From the NCBI RefSeq assembly GCF_035222485.1, contig NC_085921.1, positions 2,294,001 to 2,358,000 on the forward strand: DNA of 64,000 nt, read 5' to 3'. Position numbers and translations under genes: made by a program. Below the pieces are notes generated by a model, which was not told where the DNA came from, did not search any database, and saw only the letters and a list, made by a program, of their open reading frames with translations. The first letter of the stretch is position 1. Each line of letters opens with the position of its first letter. This stretch comes from Podospora pseudoanserina. Taxonomy: Eukaryota > Ascomycota > Sordariomycetes > Sordariales > Podosporaceae. Below, piece by piece: positions 11,670 to 21,927 of the stretch.

Positions 11670-13170
11670 TTGGGTGACTCTACATCACGGGATGGATGTC
11701 AAAGCAATCCGGCACCAGTAGCAAACAGGAGGCGAATCCCATTGTACAGTCCTGATAGACCTATTCCGTCGATCGAAGCAGAGCCGCTAGCACCCTCACG
11801 ATTGCGCCCGTCACGCTCGCCGTCACGCTCGCCGTCACGCTCGTTGTCACTCAACTCATGCAATCGACAATTGCTCGTCCAAGCAAGCGGCCGAAGCCGA
11901 TCTTTTGCTTCTGGTGATTCTTCGGATCCGGAGCTGCCTGCAGACCCACCACGTAGACAATCTCTTCTTTCTCGGGTCGTTCAACCTGAGGACGTAGTTG
12001 AGCAAGCACCCGAGACAGCTGAGCAGCCATCCGAGGACGCAGCGGAGAGACCACGGCAGCGTGTTAAATTACCGCCTTTGCCATCACCGCTCGGATCGTC
12101 GGTCGAAAGACTTCTTGGGCTGAGAACAGCCATTGAGTCCTTGGATCTGAGTCTAGGAACAAGCAGGGCTCGGGCTGGCATAGCCAGGTCGAGGGTGCTG
12201 GCTGATGAGGACGGCTCGTCCGAAGTGGGTGACTCGCCCTCGTTCACATCAGCATCATCCGGGAGGCGGAATCGGGGGCTGTTTAGGGGGGTGGGTTGGA
12301 GACGCCGGCATAGTCAAGAAGAGATTGAGCGGGCAGCTAGGGTGTTGGGTGTGCCGGTGCCGGTGCCGGGGTCAAGGGGAAGCAGTAGAGGGGAGGGTTC
12401 TTCCGACTGATGGTGGGTGGGAGAGGTGCTCTACGTCGAGTTCGGGAGAGGTGGAGAGTACACGACCGTCGGTGGTGCCGCCGCGGAGAAGTGGGCAGAG
12501 AAGAAGTCGGAGGCCGGGTGATGGTTGGGAGGCGGATGATGAGTTGCGGAAGGGGTCGGGAGAGAGGTCGGAGGAGGAAATTGCCTGGTCGGTGGGGTCT
12601 GAGGAACGGCCGAGCACACTGCCGAGGGTTGGGTTTTGTGAGGGTGAGGGTGATGAGGATGGGGGTGGTGAGCAAGAAGGGAGTGGTGAAGAGGATGGTG
12701 GTGAGCAAGGAGAAAAGGGTGGTGATGATAAGAAGAGAAAGAGGTCGAGGTCTCCTGGCGGGTCTGAGAGGCAAGGCAAGAAGAGAAGGAGGGGGTCAAA
12801 ACCACCGTCTGCTGAAGCGTCTGAGGAGTCAGAGGTTGACTTGAATGATAATCCATCTGCTGAAGCACCAGAGGAGCGGTCTGATGTCGAAATGGATGAT
12901 GAGGAAGTTGATGATGAACCGGCTGAGGAGCAGGCCGAGTTTGAGATGGATGACGAGCAAACTGATGATGAATCCCCTGCTCAACCACAAGCCCCTCCTC
13001 AAGCTCAACCCCCTCCTCCACCTCAACCTCCTCCTCAACCAAGCCCTGTCACGAGACGATCAACAAGGAGCAGTACCGCACGGGAGCCTGGTTTCTATGC
13101 TGAGGTAAACACGAGCACTGAGCGTAAGAACAGTAGTAGAAATAATCACTGGCGCGGGAGATTCGGGTGA
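11670..13170 (+). CDS. Hypothetical low-complexity protein, two frames
   Basis: I do not recognise a family. One frame runs 11670-12410: a Ser/Arg/Pro-rich start with RPSRSPSRSPSRS (from a 12-bp repeat near 11806-11845), then a helical part (HSQEEIERAARVLGVPVPV). The +1 frame takes over near 12400 and runs to 13170 as an acidic disordered protein with basic nuclear-signal-like runs (KKRKRSRSPGG, GKKRRRGSK). It also has repeated Ser-Ala-Glu-Ala and Met-Asp-Asp-Glu blocks and a Pro/Gln tract. Both parts look protein-like, and the change of frame falls within the 12205-12410 overlap. An intron at 12291-12336 would have the right phase but removes the most protein-like stretch. A one-base indel or two separate genes are alternatives. 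The start codon is uncertain. Confidence 0.35.
11806..11845. repeat. 12-bp tandem repeat, about 3 copies
   Basis: CGTCACGCTCGC is repeated about three times in tandem. It encodes the Arg-Ser-Pro-Ser run of the hypothetical protein. Confidence 0.7.
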
Positions 13171-13592
13171 TTAGGATATAGACACCCAGAAAAGCATGAA
13201 TTTTGGTGTGGCTTGCAGCTGGCTTCTGGAATTTGGTCAGCAAGCGAGGAGTATTAGTAATGTGTAAAAGTCATGTTTGGAGAGGGTCTTAGATGCATTC
13301 TGAAAGTGTCTGCGTGTGGTTTCATCAGAGTAAGGTTCGAAAGAACGGAGAATTGCATACTTGTTTTCAGGTTGTGCAGCCATTTCAACATCGTGTTCAG
13401 TTGTGAATGTAACCTTGTGCGATACTGGTGCTGTTGATGTTATAGTGAATTCTCTCGCAAGTAGTTACGTCTCTGAATGACCATCCCCGGCCCCATCACG
13501 TCACATCAAAAACTCATCTTCTTCCATCCAAGTCAGAATCAAATTACTACTACGCTTTTAAAACCGAACCGCTGTATCAACCACCCCTCCTT
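13171..13592. other. Convergent intergenic region
   Basis: It is AT-richer than the flanking genes and lies between two convergent 3' ends. Nothing further was seen. Confidence 0.5.
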
Positions 13593-14660
13593 CTAGTCCC
13601 TCACCCCATCATCAAACAACGAACCAAACCACCCTTCCGTCTCCCCCACCCTCTCACGGACCTCCTCCTCTTTGTCCTCTTCACTCTCACCCCCAGCCCC
13701 CTCCTCCTCATCCGCTTCATACTCCTTCTCCTTCTTAATCTCCTTACTTACTCTCCTTTTCTGTTCCAACATTGAAAAGGGCTTATCCCGAGTATACCCC
13801 CGCTTCTTCTTGTTCTTCTTATCCACATCCCCCTCATACGCTTTAATCTCCTCAGCTTCCTTTATCTTGTTTAATATACTTGTCAGTTCCGGCTCCGCTT
13901 CCTCGTCATTCTTGACAATAATCTCTTCCCTCCCCTTCTTCAACCTCTTCCTCGCGCTACTCCCCAATTTCTTCTTCGTGGCAGTAGTCTCACTCTCCAC
14001 AGCAACATCCTCCCCCATTAAATACTTCAAATCATCACCCCCAAACCCCCCACCCTGAAACTCATTCTTCCCCTTGACCTTCTTCCTCTTCTGCTTCTTC
14101 TTGTTCCTCACCCCTTCCCCCTTTCCCCCACCAGCTTCGGTCCCAGCAATATCACTCTCCCTCTCATCCCAATCCCCCCTCTCCTTCCCACTCCCCTCCC
14201 CCTCAACCTCCTCAATAACCCCCAAATCCAACATCGCCAACCCAGCCTCGTCGACTCTCTCCTTCCACCCCATCCCCCGTCTCGTATCGCCATACATCGT
14301 CCCCACCACAAACGGCATACCCTTCCTCCTTTCAAACTCCCATTCCTCCCACCACCCATCCCACCTCCTCTTGTCCTCCGCCACCGTCAACTGTATCCTC
14401 CTCCTCAACCACCTCCAATCCACCCCCGTCCGACGACAAAAAGCCTGCTCCGTATCCAGCAGCACCGCCCGATGCGGCGCCAGAAAGCAGATAACTTCCC
14501 AAATCAACGCCGGGGCAAAATGCCTGTAGCCGATCGCCACAAAATAGTACAGCACCCTCAAGACAAGTAAAAACGGAGTGGCGACAAAGAGCAAAAGCCG
14601 GAGAAGATACCTCAGGATGGAGCCAACAAGGGAAAAGACGCCGAGGAGGTAGGAAATCAC
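13593..14660 (-). CDS. Hypothetical membrane protein, 5' end unresolved
   Basis: Unrecognised. The frame encodes two long hydrophobic stretches (SYLLGVFSLVGSIL, then LLRLLLFVATPFLLVLRVLY) and then FLAPHRAVLLDTEQAFCRR and a Trp-rich amphipathic part. A long, highly charged Lys/Glu tail with KKKQKRKKVKGK follows. The frame opens at a GTG right after TAG in a CATATACTAG context that could be a splice acceptor. There is no usable ATG before the hydrophobic part, so an upstream exon is probably missing. The first exon of the next gene (15176-15439) ends in phase 0 at a strong GTACGT donor and could splice here. The two frames are also in the same phase, separated by two TAG codons over 48 bases. 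They may be one gene, two gene products sharing an exon, or a decaying pair. Confidence 0.5.
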   Translation of the reverse strand: MISYLLGVFSLVGSILRYLLRLLLFVATPFLLVLRVLYYFVAIGYRHFAPALIWEVICFLAPHRAVLLDTEQAFCRRTGVDWRWLRRRIQLTVAEDKRRWDGWWEEWEFERRKGMPFVVGTMYGDTRRGMGWKERVDEAGLAMLDLGVIEEVEGEGSGKERGDWDERESDIAGTEAGGGKGEGVRNKKKQKRKKVKGKNEFQGGGFGGDDLKYLMGEDVAVESETTATKKKLGSSARKRLKKGREEIIVKNDEEAEPELTSILNKIKEAEEIKAYEGDVDKKNKKKRGYTRDKPFSMLEQKRRVSKEIKKEKEYEADEEEGAGGESEEDKEEEVRERVGETEGWFGSLFDDGVRD

Positions 14661-14705
14661 CTAGTATATGACGAGGAGGAGTGCAATCAGTCCAACAATC
14701 TTGTG

Positions 14706-15439
14706 CTACGCTGATGATTCGGACGAGGAAGAAGGGGAGACGAGGTTGGACGACGATTCCTCGTGGATCGTCTCTGTCAGTAACCCCTGAAACCGAGGTT
14801 TCTGAGGGCGTTGCTTGATGGAGGTGGCGGGGATCAAAAAGTTGGCTTGGTTGGAGGATGACATGACGGCTGTTGTGGCGCTGCTGTCCCAGGGGTCGTC
14901 GTCGGTTCCAAAGGATAGGGAGCTGGTGCTGTCGACCGAGCCGGGAGTAACGGGGAGGTCCATTTTTTGCTGTTTGTATGTCATGGCGCCTGGAGGTTTG
15001 TTGGGGGTGGCAGTCCGCTTAGGGGTGCTGGTGCTGGTGCTGGTGCTGGTGAGGGCTAGGAATTGTTCTGTGATGAACACTATGAGGGCGCCGGTTGTGA
15101 AGCCTATTACTGCTGCGTAGAGGAGCTGACGATAAAGTCAGTAGGAACCGTCACAGATGCATAAGGATCACGTACCAAGATGGGCAACGGCTTAAGCTCC
15201 AGAAAGATATGGATTACAATCCCGAACGGGGCTGTCGCCAAGTTGAAGACGGCTCTAGTAGGAGAGATGATGAAGAATGAAATCACACTCCAGATTGTCT
15301 GCAAACTCCAAATGGTGACAGTCTTGGTAATCAGCCAAGGCCAATACAAGGTACCGAAGATGGTCCTGAGCAGCGTGAGACTGGTTCTCTCGGAAACGGG
15401 GGCGGTGGTGCTGTTGACGAGAACAGTGAGAGGGTCCAT
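14706..15439 (-). CDS. Hypothetical membrane protein with Ser/Thr-rich tail
   Basis: Unrecognised. Two exons (15176-15439 and 14706-15125) give 139 + 88 = 227 residues in phase, with donor GTACGT and acceptor GTCAG. The N-terminus MDPLTVLVNSTTAPVSERTS is followed by hydrophobic or amphipathic segments (TIFGTLYWPWLITKTVTIWS, VISFFIISPTRAVFNLA and LLYAAVIGFTTGALIVFI). The C-terminal 110 residues are Ser/Thr-rich and probably disordered, with a run of Ser-Thr repeats. It is in the same strand and phase as the membrane protein frame at 13593-14660, and the two may be parts of one transcript. Cell location beyond a membrane is not inferred. Confidence 0.55.
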
Positions 15440-15474
15440 AGTCGAGCTACCGCAGATATAAACGAGTGTCGGAG

Positions 15475-15511
<37 letters not shown>

Positions 15512-16178
15512 GGTGGTGGTGGTGGTGGTGGTGGTGGTGGTGGTGGTGGTGGTGGTGGTGGTGGTGGTGGTGGGGGTGGTGGGTGAAATGCTACTGGATA
15601 CTTCGCGGGGGCATCTTGACAGTGGAGGTGACGGGAGATGCAGTGTAAGCGGCTGCAGAGTGTTGAGGCAAGAGCGACTACTTCTCGGAGTCCATTGCTG
15701 GTGCCTTCTCAACAGCGACGGCGGGATGCAAATGCCATCCGAAAGTGCAGGCACGATGGGTGTCATGTGTAAGTGTGATGTCCAGAGCCTCCTTCCTTGG
15801 AAGTATGTAATCATGGGTGATGATGCACGACCGGCAGTGACGGGACAGGGGGGGCTCCTGGGCAGTGATGCAGGGGAGGGAGAATGCATTGTGGGGCAGG
15901 GCCAAGGTAACTTTTGAGACCCCGGTATTAGCATATCAATTGGAGCTTCACATCAAGGTTTATGAAGTGAACCTTGAATTCTTATTCTCACAACGACAGA
16001 ACTGTTCTGAAACCTACTTATTCGAAGTAGGAAATTCATCTGAACATTTTCACTCTCAGTAGCTTAATCTTCTCAGCAAACTGAGATATATCAACTCTTC
16101 TCACCAGCGACTCAACCCGCACTCACAACCACCAGCAACATCACAACTCAACTTAACCAACCACCACCTATAACCACC
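15440..16178. other. Divergent intergenic region with microsatellites
   Basis: This lies between the divergent membrane-protein and Pop8-like genes. It holds the GTT/GTG microsatellite listed separately. The last 100 bases before 16179 are a CA-rich, G-poor leader typical of unstructured fungal 5' UTRs. Confidence 0.5.
15474..15582. repeat. Compound microsatellite (GTT)n(GTG)n
   Basis: About 12 copies of GTT run directly into about 22 copies of GTG, ending in an imperfect GGGGGTGGTGGG. It starts about 35 bp upstream of a minus-strand start codon, so it probably lies in that gene's promoter or 5' UTR. Confidence 0.95.
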
Positions 16179-16625
16179 ATGACCGAAGCAATGGATCTCG
16201 ACCCCCCTCCCCCCACCAGCACCACCTCCCTCCCCAAACCCCAAACCTCCAAGCCCCTCCTCACCACCCTAACCCTCCCCACACCCCCCTTCTCCTACGC
16301 CAACCTCACCCTTCTAACCCCCTCCCCCTCCACAACCCAGCAACAGCTCGACCCCCTCCTCCTGAAATCCTACCTAACCTCCGCTTTATCTCAATTCCTC
16401 GGCCAAACCGGTGCCGCCATCCCAATCGACATCCTCCAAGTCGGCCCTGCCTCCTCCTGGGTCCGCCTCCCCCGCCCCGACCTCGCCGCATTCACCGCAG
16501 CAATCGCCTCATTCAGCGGTCTAAACAACGGGAAAGAAAAACTGGTGCTCAGAGTAGAGGCAGCCGGGGATTTCCTCGGGGCTCTTGTCGACAGAGGGGA
16601 GGAACGTGAGATTTGGGGGAAGTGA
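16179..16625 (+). CDS. RNase P/MRP subunit Pop8-like protein
   Basis: It is a single-exon protein of 148 residues. The first 35 residues are Pro/Thr-rich and probably disordered. The rest forms a small alpha/beta pattern: PFSYANLTLLT, LKSYLTSALSQFLGQTG, AAIPIDILQVG, SSWVRLPRPDLAAFTAAIAS and KLVLRVEAAGDFLGALV. This order, with the FLG-x-TG-x-A-I-P-I-D-I-L block followed by VRLPR, resembles the Rpp14/Pop5-fold protein Pop8. Pop8 is a small subunit of nuclear RNase P and RNase MRP, which process tRNA and rRNA precursors. The start codon has an ACCACC-ATG-style context. The call is from pattern memory and needs a profile search to confirm. Confidence 0.55.
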   Translation: MTEAMDLDPPPPTSTTSLPKPQTSKPLLTTLTLPTPPFSYANLTLLTPSPSTTQQQLDPLLLKSYLTSALSQFLGQTGAAIPIDILQVGPASSWVRLPRPDLAAFTAAIASFSGLNNGKEKLVLRVEAAGDFLGALVDRGEEREIWGK

Positions 16626-17093
16626 TTTCTCTTTTTGGGACATGTTTGTTTTGTTCACAAAAAAGTGGGACGGCATATGGAAAGGGCAGACAGAGAGGAA
16701 GAAAACATTTTTGCGGAAAAGGAATGGCAGAGGTTGCTGTTGGAGTTGATACCCAAGTTATAGAGGCGGCAAACAGGGCGGGATGTTTACGAGGGAGAAA
16801 ACAGAAAACTGTTCTCGTTCCAAAAGATCTGAATTCGAATTTCTTTTTTCTTTCTTTCTGTTCGGCCATGTTTATGATGCTATATATCGAGAATATCTTC
16901 TTGCCAGTGTTGGTTTTGTCCACCATCATCATACATTGGATATCATACCAGCCGGTCACCACCAATCAACCAGCCATGAACCCCTACCGCCCTCAAAACG
17001 CCATGCTAATGATGCTCCCCAATTTCCCTTGCGTGAGCGGAGCCAGTCTTGTCTTCTTCGTACATGCATTTATTCTCGACTGCAGCTTGTCGC
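16626..17093. other. Convergent intergenic region
   Basis: This holds the 3' flanks of the Pop8-like gene (+) and the PP5 phosphatase (-). A plus frame crosses it into the PP5 3' end but has no family likeness. No gene is called. Confidence 0.5.
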
Positions 17094-18773
17094 TTACATG
17101 AGCGAGGACATCATGCTCGAGTTGGCGTAGGCCTGCGAGATAAAACGTTAGCTTTGGTGTGTCGTAGGGTTGGGGGAAAGGAAACCTTACCATCGGCCGG
17201 ATATTTGGATGAGGCACGGCATCAAACTGTGTGAATCTAAGCTTGAGATCGGGGCCGATATTGATGAAGGCGCCCTTGTTCTCCGTCATGTCGCAGTACT
17301 TGGGCGCGGAGAAGACTGGATTCAGGGTTAACATAATGTCGGTAAAGAGAAGGGTTGAGTTGAAACTTACCAGTGATGCACTTTCCATCATGCTCCTCCT
17401 CATAACCCGCCATCCTGACCTCGTGTGATCTAATAATCGCCTCCAACCCGTTCTTCTCACAGAACCTCCTGGTAACGTCCGGACCGAACTGCATACCCAC
17501 ACCACGCTTGCTTGGTCCACGACCGGGCTCCGACTGAGGATCTGTCCACAACATCTCCATCATCAAACCGGCCTGGCCGGGCTGCCTCTGCTTATGCCTG
17601 TCGAGCTTCCTGATATCATCCAGCGTTACGTTGTCGTCTGAGAACAAACCGCCGTGCAGAACAAAGTATTTCTTGCCAACAAGTGTTGCCAGGGGCAGGG
17701 CAGAGAAGCTCTCAGAAAACAGCTTAAAGATCCTCTCGTTGTACTTGGCCTTGCACTCGCCCTCAAAGCCGTACACTCTGTTCATGTCGTCTGTTTCGTG
17801 GTTGCCACGGTTGATGAAGAAGTTCTTGGGGCGGAGCCACTTGTTGGCGTAGAGAAGAAGGGCGATTTCGGTGGACCACGAGCCTCTGTCGACAAAGTCG
17901 CCGTTGAAGAGATACCAGTGCTTGTCGCTGGGAGTGCCGTTTATCCGGAAGAGTTCCATAAGATCAAAGTATTGACCTGTGTTTGGTCAGTGCCTGTACC
18001 CTTGATCCGATACCAAAGAAGAAAACCTACCGTGTGTATCACCGCAAACTGTGAGCTCGACATCCTCAGGAATCTCCACCTCCACCATCGTAGGCTCGTC
18101 ATACACCAGTTTCTTGACCGCAATGACAATTTGGTACACATATTTCTTGTGTATGGTCTTGCCGTTCTTGAACCTCTCCGTCATGTCATCGATAAACTCT
18201 TGTGTCATTTCACTCCCTAACCTCACACCATCATACGAGTCTTCCACATGCATCGAGTCGACATCGAGTCCGTCAGCAACCGATGGCTCATCCCCAACCT
18301 CGATCGCCTCGAAGAAGGCAAGTTGCCTGACGGCCTTTTGGCACTCGACAAGCTTGAGCTTGGCATCCTTATTACCAGGGTCGATCTTGACACAGGTCTG
18401 AAAGTCTTTGACGGCCTCCTTGGGCTTGAGGATGGCTACGTAGGCGGTGGCTCGGCGGTAGTAGGCCTTGATCATCCCTGGGTTCAGCTCGATGGCTTTC
18501 GTCGCGTCCCTGATCGCATAGCCGTAGGCTTCTGTCTTCATGTATGCCTATTTCACATACCAATATGCATAGGTTAGTAAAATCAAAAAAAGTGGTGACG
18601 TCGGGTTCCTGAAAGCTACCCACCTGAGCTCTGTTTGACCAGAATGTTGGCTCCTTGTCGTTCAGCTCGATGGCCTGGGAGTAAAAGTCAATGGCGGTTG
18701 GCCAGTCATGGGCGGCAAAGGCCTTGTTTCCCTGGTTCTTCAAGGCCACGGCCTGCTCCTCTGGTGTAGCCAT
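17094..18773 (-). CDS. ppt1: Serine/threonine protein phosphatase PP5 (TPR type)
   Basis: This PPP-family phosphatase works with Hsp90; in yeast Ppt1 dephosphorylates Hsp90 and co-chaperones. Five exons (18624-18773, 18031-18547, 17371-17976, 17191-17315, 17094-17132) give 478 residues. The N-terminal half has TPR repeats ([19 protein letters not shown], then [20 protein letters not shown]) that bind the EEVD end of Hsp90. The linker helix precedes the catalytic core. The metal-binding motifs are GDTHGQ (split by intron 2), GDFVDRG and RGNHE, then LHGGLFSDD and SAPKYCD. The C-terminus NSSMMSSLM is the short autoinhibitory helix region. The chosen start [16 protein letters not shown] gives the usual length. 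The frame stays open upstream with another ATG at MFLWSRKAQ, so a longer form is possible. Confidence 0.95.
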
Positions 18774-19788
18774 CTCGCCGTCCTCCTTTTCCGGTTCGGG
18801 CTGCGCTTTTCTTGACCACAGGAACATGCGCGGGGTTGGGACGAATGGGTGACAGGGTCGGAGGTTTTGTTTGGGAAAGATAGATGTATATCTAAACCGG
18901 CCGCTGGTGCTTTTCGGAAAGAGAGAATAAATCCAAGGTGGCAAGCTTGCTGAAACGATAGTTTCTTCTGTCTTGCGGGTAGCGCAAATAGCAATGAATC
19001 GGATGTGTCTGGAACGGGTCGCTGCGTGCGGTTGAGACCTGGGCGAGATCTGCAGGACCCCGCAGTATTTGCTTTTAAACGGTGCTAGCGTATCCTTATC
19101 TGATGAGTATCGATAGGCAGAGTTCAATGTATCTGGGGTGCTCTAGCGGTTTCTTCCTTGTAGGAGCATCCTATTCCAGACCCATCTTCCCGACTCCGCC
19201 ATCTTTTTTTGTTATACTTTGTGCTGCTCCCTCCGACTTTCAAGATGTTGACTGTCCGTCCACGTGCTTCGCCCCGTTACAGTAATGCTCCCCTGGTCGA
19301 CCCAGGTTGCAAATCAAATGACAGGGATAGCTGAATATCTATCAAGGTGCACCAGGGGACGTCTCGGCAATCATGCATTTGCCCTCTTGTCATTATGCGA
19401 TAAACATTGTGATTCTGGTCACTAGCCTTGGCGCCGACAGTCGAGTGCGATGGCAAGGAGTCAAAGGACCCGGTAATCTGGTTTGTCTGGGGAGCCACGT
19501 GCCGGTCAACGGCTAGGCTGGTCCAGTTGTGGCCTGGTCTTGACCATAGAAGTGACAGGACGGGCTCCCGTGCGGTGGCCTGGAGCGACCTTAGCTGGCC
19601 GGTTGGCGCACCATACCATTGTCTGTCAGGTCTAATAATTACATTGTCTGTATTCGCTGGTGAAATTCTCCAAGACCAGATATCTCCAACCCAAGGACCG
19701 TTGACAACTCCGTCCGGTTTTTGAAAGGATTCGATATAAAAACGCCGCGCCCTATGCATGAAGGGACAGAATATTAATATGTTCCCTG
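18774..19788. other. Intergenic region upstream of PP5
   Basis: This holds the PP5 promoter and the 3' flank of the next minus-strand gene. Short frames on both strands look random. Nothing else is supported. Confidence 0.5.
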
Positions 19789-20343
19789 TCACCTCGACGA
19801 GTCGTCTGATGAGGACTCGTCGCTATCATCGATGAAACCTTCCTCCAAGCTACGAGGTGTTAGCATACCATCCCAAGACATCAAAGGGCCATTCCCGCTT
19901 ACTCTCTGCTTAACCTCCTCGAGCTGTCAATACTGTCACCAATGTTTCCACCTCTTCCGGTAGACTCATCCACATCCTCCAGCTCTTCCCCGTCTTCTGA
20001 ATCAAACGACGGCCGACCACCAACAACGAGCCGATCAGCAAAGCCTGTGCTCCACCTAGAGGTAAATATCAGGCTACTAAGGCCGCCTGTTATCCTGGCC
20101 CTGAGCGAAGATGTCTGTTCGGATAAAGTGTCTATTGGGAGGTACTGGCTGTAACGGTTTCGATAGCGTTGCCACAAGGGGTAGAGGACAAACGTCGACA
20201 GGAGGAAGAGTATCAGAGATATTATGGCGGGGACAACCAGCGTCTGGGAGAAAAAAATCATGTTAGTACATGTTCACTGCGAACTTGTTCTCAGAAGCTG
20301 ACGGATATCTGGATACCTTGACGGCTGAGAATGTGGCTCCCAT
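19789..20343 (-). CDS. Small single-pass membrane protein, three exons
   Basis: Unrecognised. Three exons (20317-20343, 19903-20243, 19789-19849) sum to 142 residues with consistent phases. The first exon encodes only nine residues, MGATFSAVK. Intron 1 has the textbook branch point TACTAAC. Intron 2 has GTAAGC, a GCTAAC branch point and a GTAG acceptor. One membrane helix lies at about residues 10-31 (LVVPAIISLILFLLSTFVLY). It is followed by a Tyr/Arg-rich segment (PLWQRYRNRYSQYLP) and an acidic Ser/Asp tail ending in FIDDSDESSSDDSSR. The tail looks like a casein kinase 2 target or an acidic sorting signal, which is inference. An N-terminal signal-anchor topology is likely. Because the exons are tiny, automatic annotation may miss it or truncate it. 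Confidence 0.65.
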
Positions 20344-21927
20344 GGTGTGGAGGTGTTCCAGAAACAACAGTTGAGATTCTTCGGAGGGTGAGCTGCGTCG
20401 CAAAGTCTGAGTGTCAGGATGCTAATGATAACCACTCCAGTTGCATACATAGAATGTGCCCGCAAGAGACAGCGAGGCTCTGTCAATCAATCAATCCACA
20501 TGTCAGAAGCAGGACGGAAACGCGAAGCCTTGCTTGCTGCACGTCAACGAGCTCCAGCTTGGCACTCCGACTATTGTGGGGCCACGGACAATCACCCGCA
20601 ACCCACCGTGCCCACCCAACCCACAGTGGACCCTACCCGTCAGCGGCGGCGCCCGCTTTTAAGCAGCGAGGGTCTGTCTGTTCTGGCGGTTGATGAGATC
20701 CGATATGGATGTCTCTGCACATGCTGAGGTTGTGCAAACTACTCCTAATACGTCTCCAACTAGCACCATTTCAGCTGCCTTGAAGACAATGGTGGCGGCA
20801 ATGATCCCCATGCCCATCGGAGGCTCAGGAGCAAACGTACCGGTGGCCGTGGACAACTTATCAGGCTGATCTACCACGGACACGTCGTGGTTTATTACCG
20901 CGCCCGTCTTTGGGCATCTTTGGTGTTCTAGTTATCCACTAGAAAGCGGGATAGCGACTCTAAGACCACCGTTGGAAATGAGCACCCCTCGTGACAAACG
21001 GGGACCAGGAAATTGCCAACAAAAATAGACGCCTGGCGGGGTTACCTACCGAGTACCTACCTTACTCAACCTCAACTGTCACCTCCGGTCTGCTCTTGCT
21101 GCTTGCTCCTTTGGGAACAGAGTGATGAGAACAGACTCGGAAACAGAGAGCATCAAGTTGAAACAACATTTATCCCTCGCAACCACGCAACCTAAGGAGG
21201 GAGTTGGTGGAAGAAGAGGAAGGAAAAAGCGCGGGGTTGAAGAACAGGGTTCACCACCCACCCGCACAGGCCACCGCATGGCCCCTGTCTGAAAATATCC
21301 AGGGGCTGATTTGGGCTAGGCCAGTTTCAGACCAGCGAACCCCCTTTGTCGACCCGTCCAGAGGCTCATCGGCTCATCGCACACTCCTCCATTCCTTATC
21401 GATTCTGAGAGATCCAGGGTGGTCCCCAGCTTCGCGTTCATTTTGTTATCCAGCCCGACAGAGAGCATCCCGGAGGTGTTTTGTGTTTTCGCAGGCCTTG
21501 CATCATTCTTTCCTTTTTCAAAAGAGACACCTATCAATGTTCCTCTTCTGTATGTCCACTGCTTGAGGTTCGCTGCTGCTGCTGGTGTTGGAAAAAGCTT
21601 AATGCTAAACAGTGCCGGTTTATGCCACACAGAAAGACAACCTACCACCCCCGGCTCTGCGAATCGCGGAATACAACCCCGGCCGCTTCCCACAAGAACA
21701 TGAATGATGCGATGCGCTCTTGGTTTGAGACACCGAGTCCATTGACGACGCCTTCCATCTTCTCCCGAGCCGACCCACTGCTGCCTCAGCATTGATCGAA
21801 TTGCTCCAAGAGCTTCCCTTTTCCCAGTTTCCACATCTAGCTTGCTTGAGCTTCAGCCTCTAGCCGCAACCGAACGGCTGTTTCACGCCATACCATCCAT
21901 CCGGCGAACGACGACGACGACCACACC
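20344..21927. other. 1.6 kb divergent promoter region
   Basis: This separates the small membrane protein (-) from the formin (+). The last 700 bp are CT-rich and probably the formin promoter and long leader. No conserved frame was seen. Confidence 0.5.

Noticed and set aside
12291-12336. Intron joining the two frames of the hypothetical gene
   Set aside because: The phase fits, but it is only 46 bases, lacks a clear branch point and replaces the protein-like HSQEEIERAARVLGV stretch with Cys/Arg-rich sequence.
15107-15934. Minus frame with a long Thr run
   Set aside because: The poly-Thr is microsatellite translation. The true start is the ATG at 15439 downstream of it.
16613-17101. 162-codon plus frame after the Pop8-like gene
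   Set aside because: It overlaps the 3' end of PP5 on the other strand, has no recognisable pattern and sits in UTR sequence.
19277-19792. 171-codon minus frame
   Set aside because: Random-looking composition. It abuts the real three-exon gene without splice or start support.
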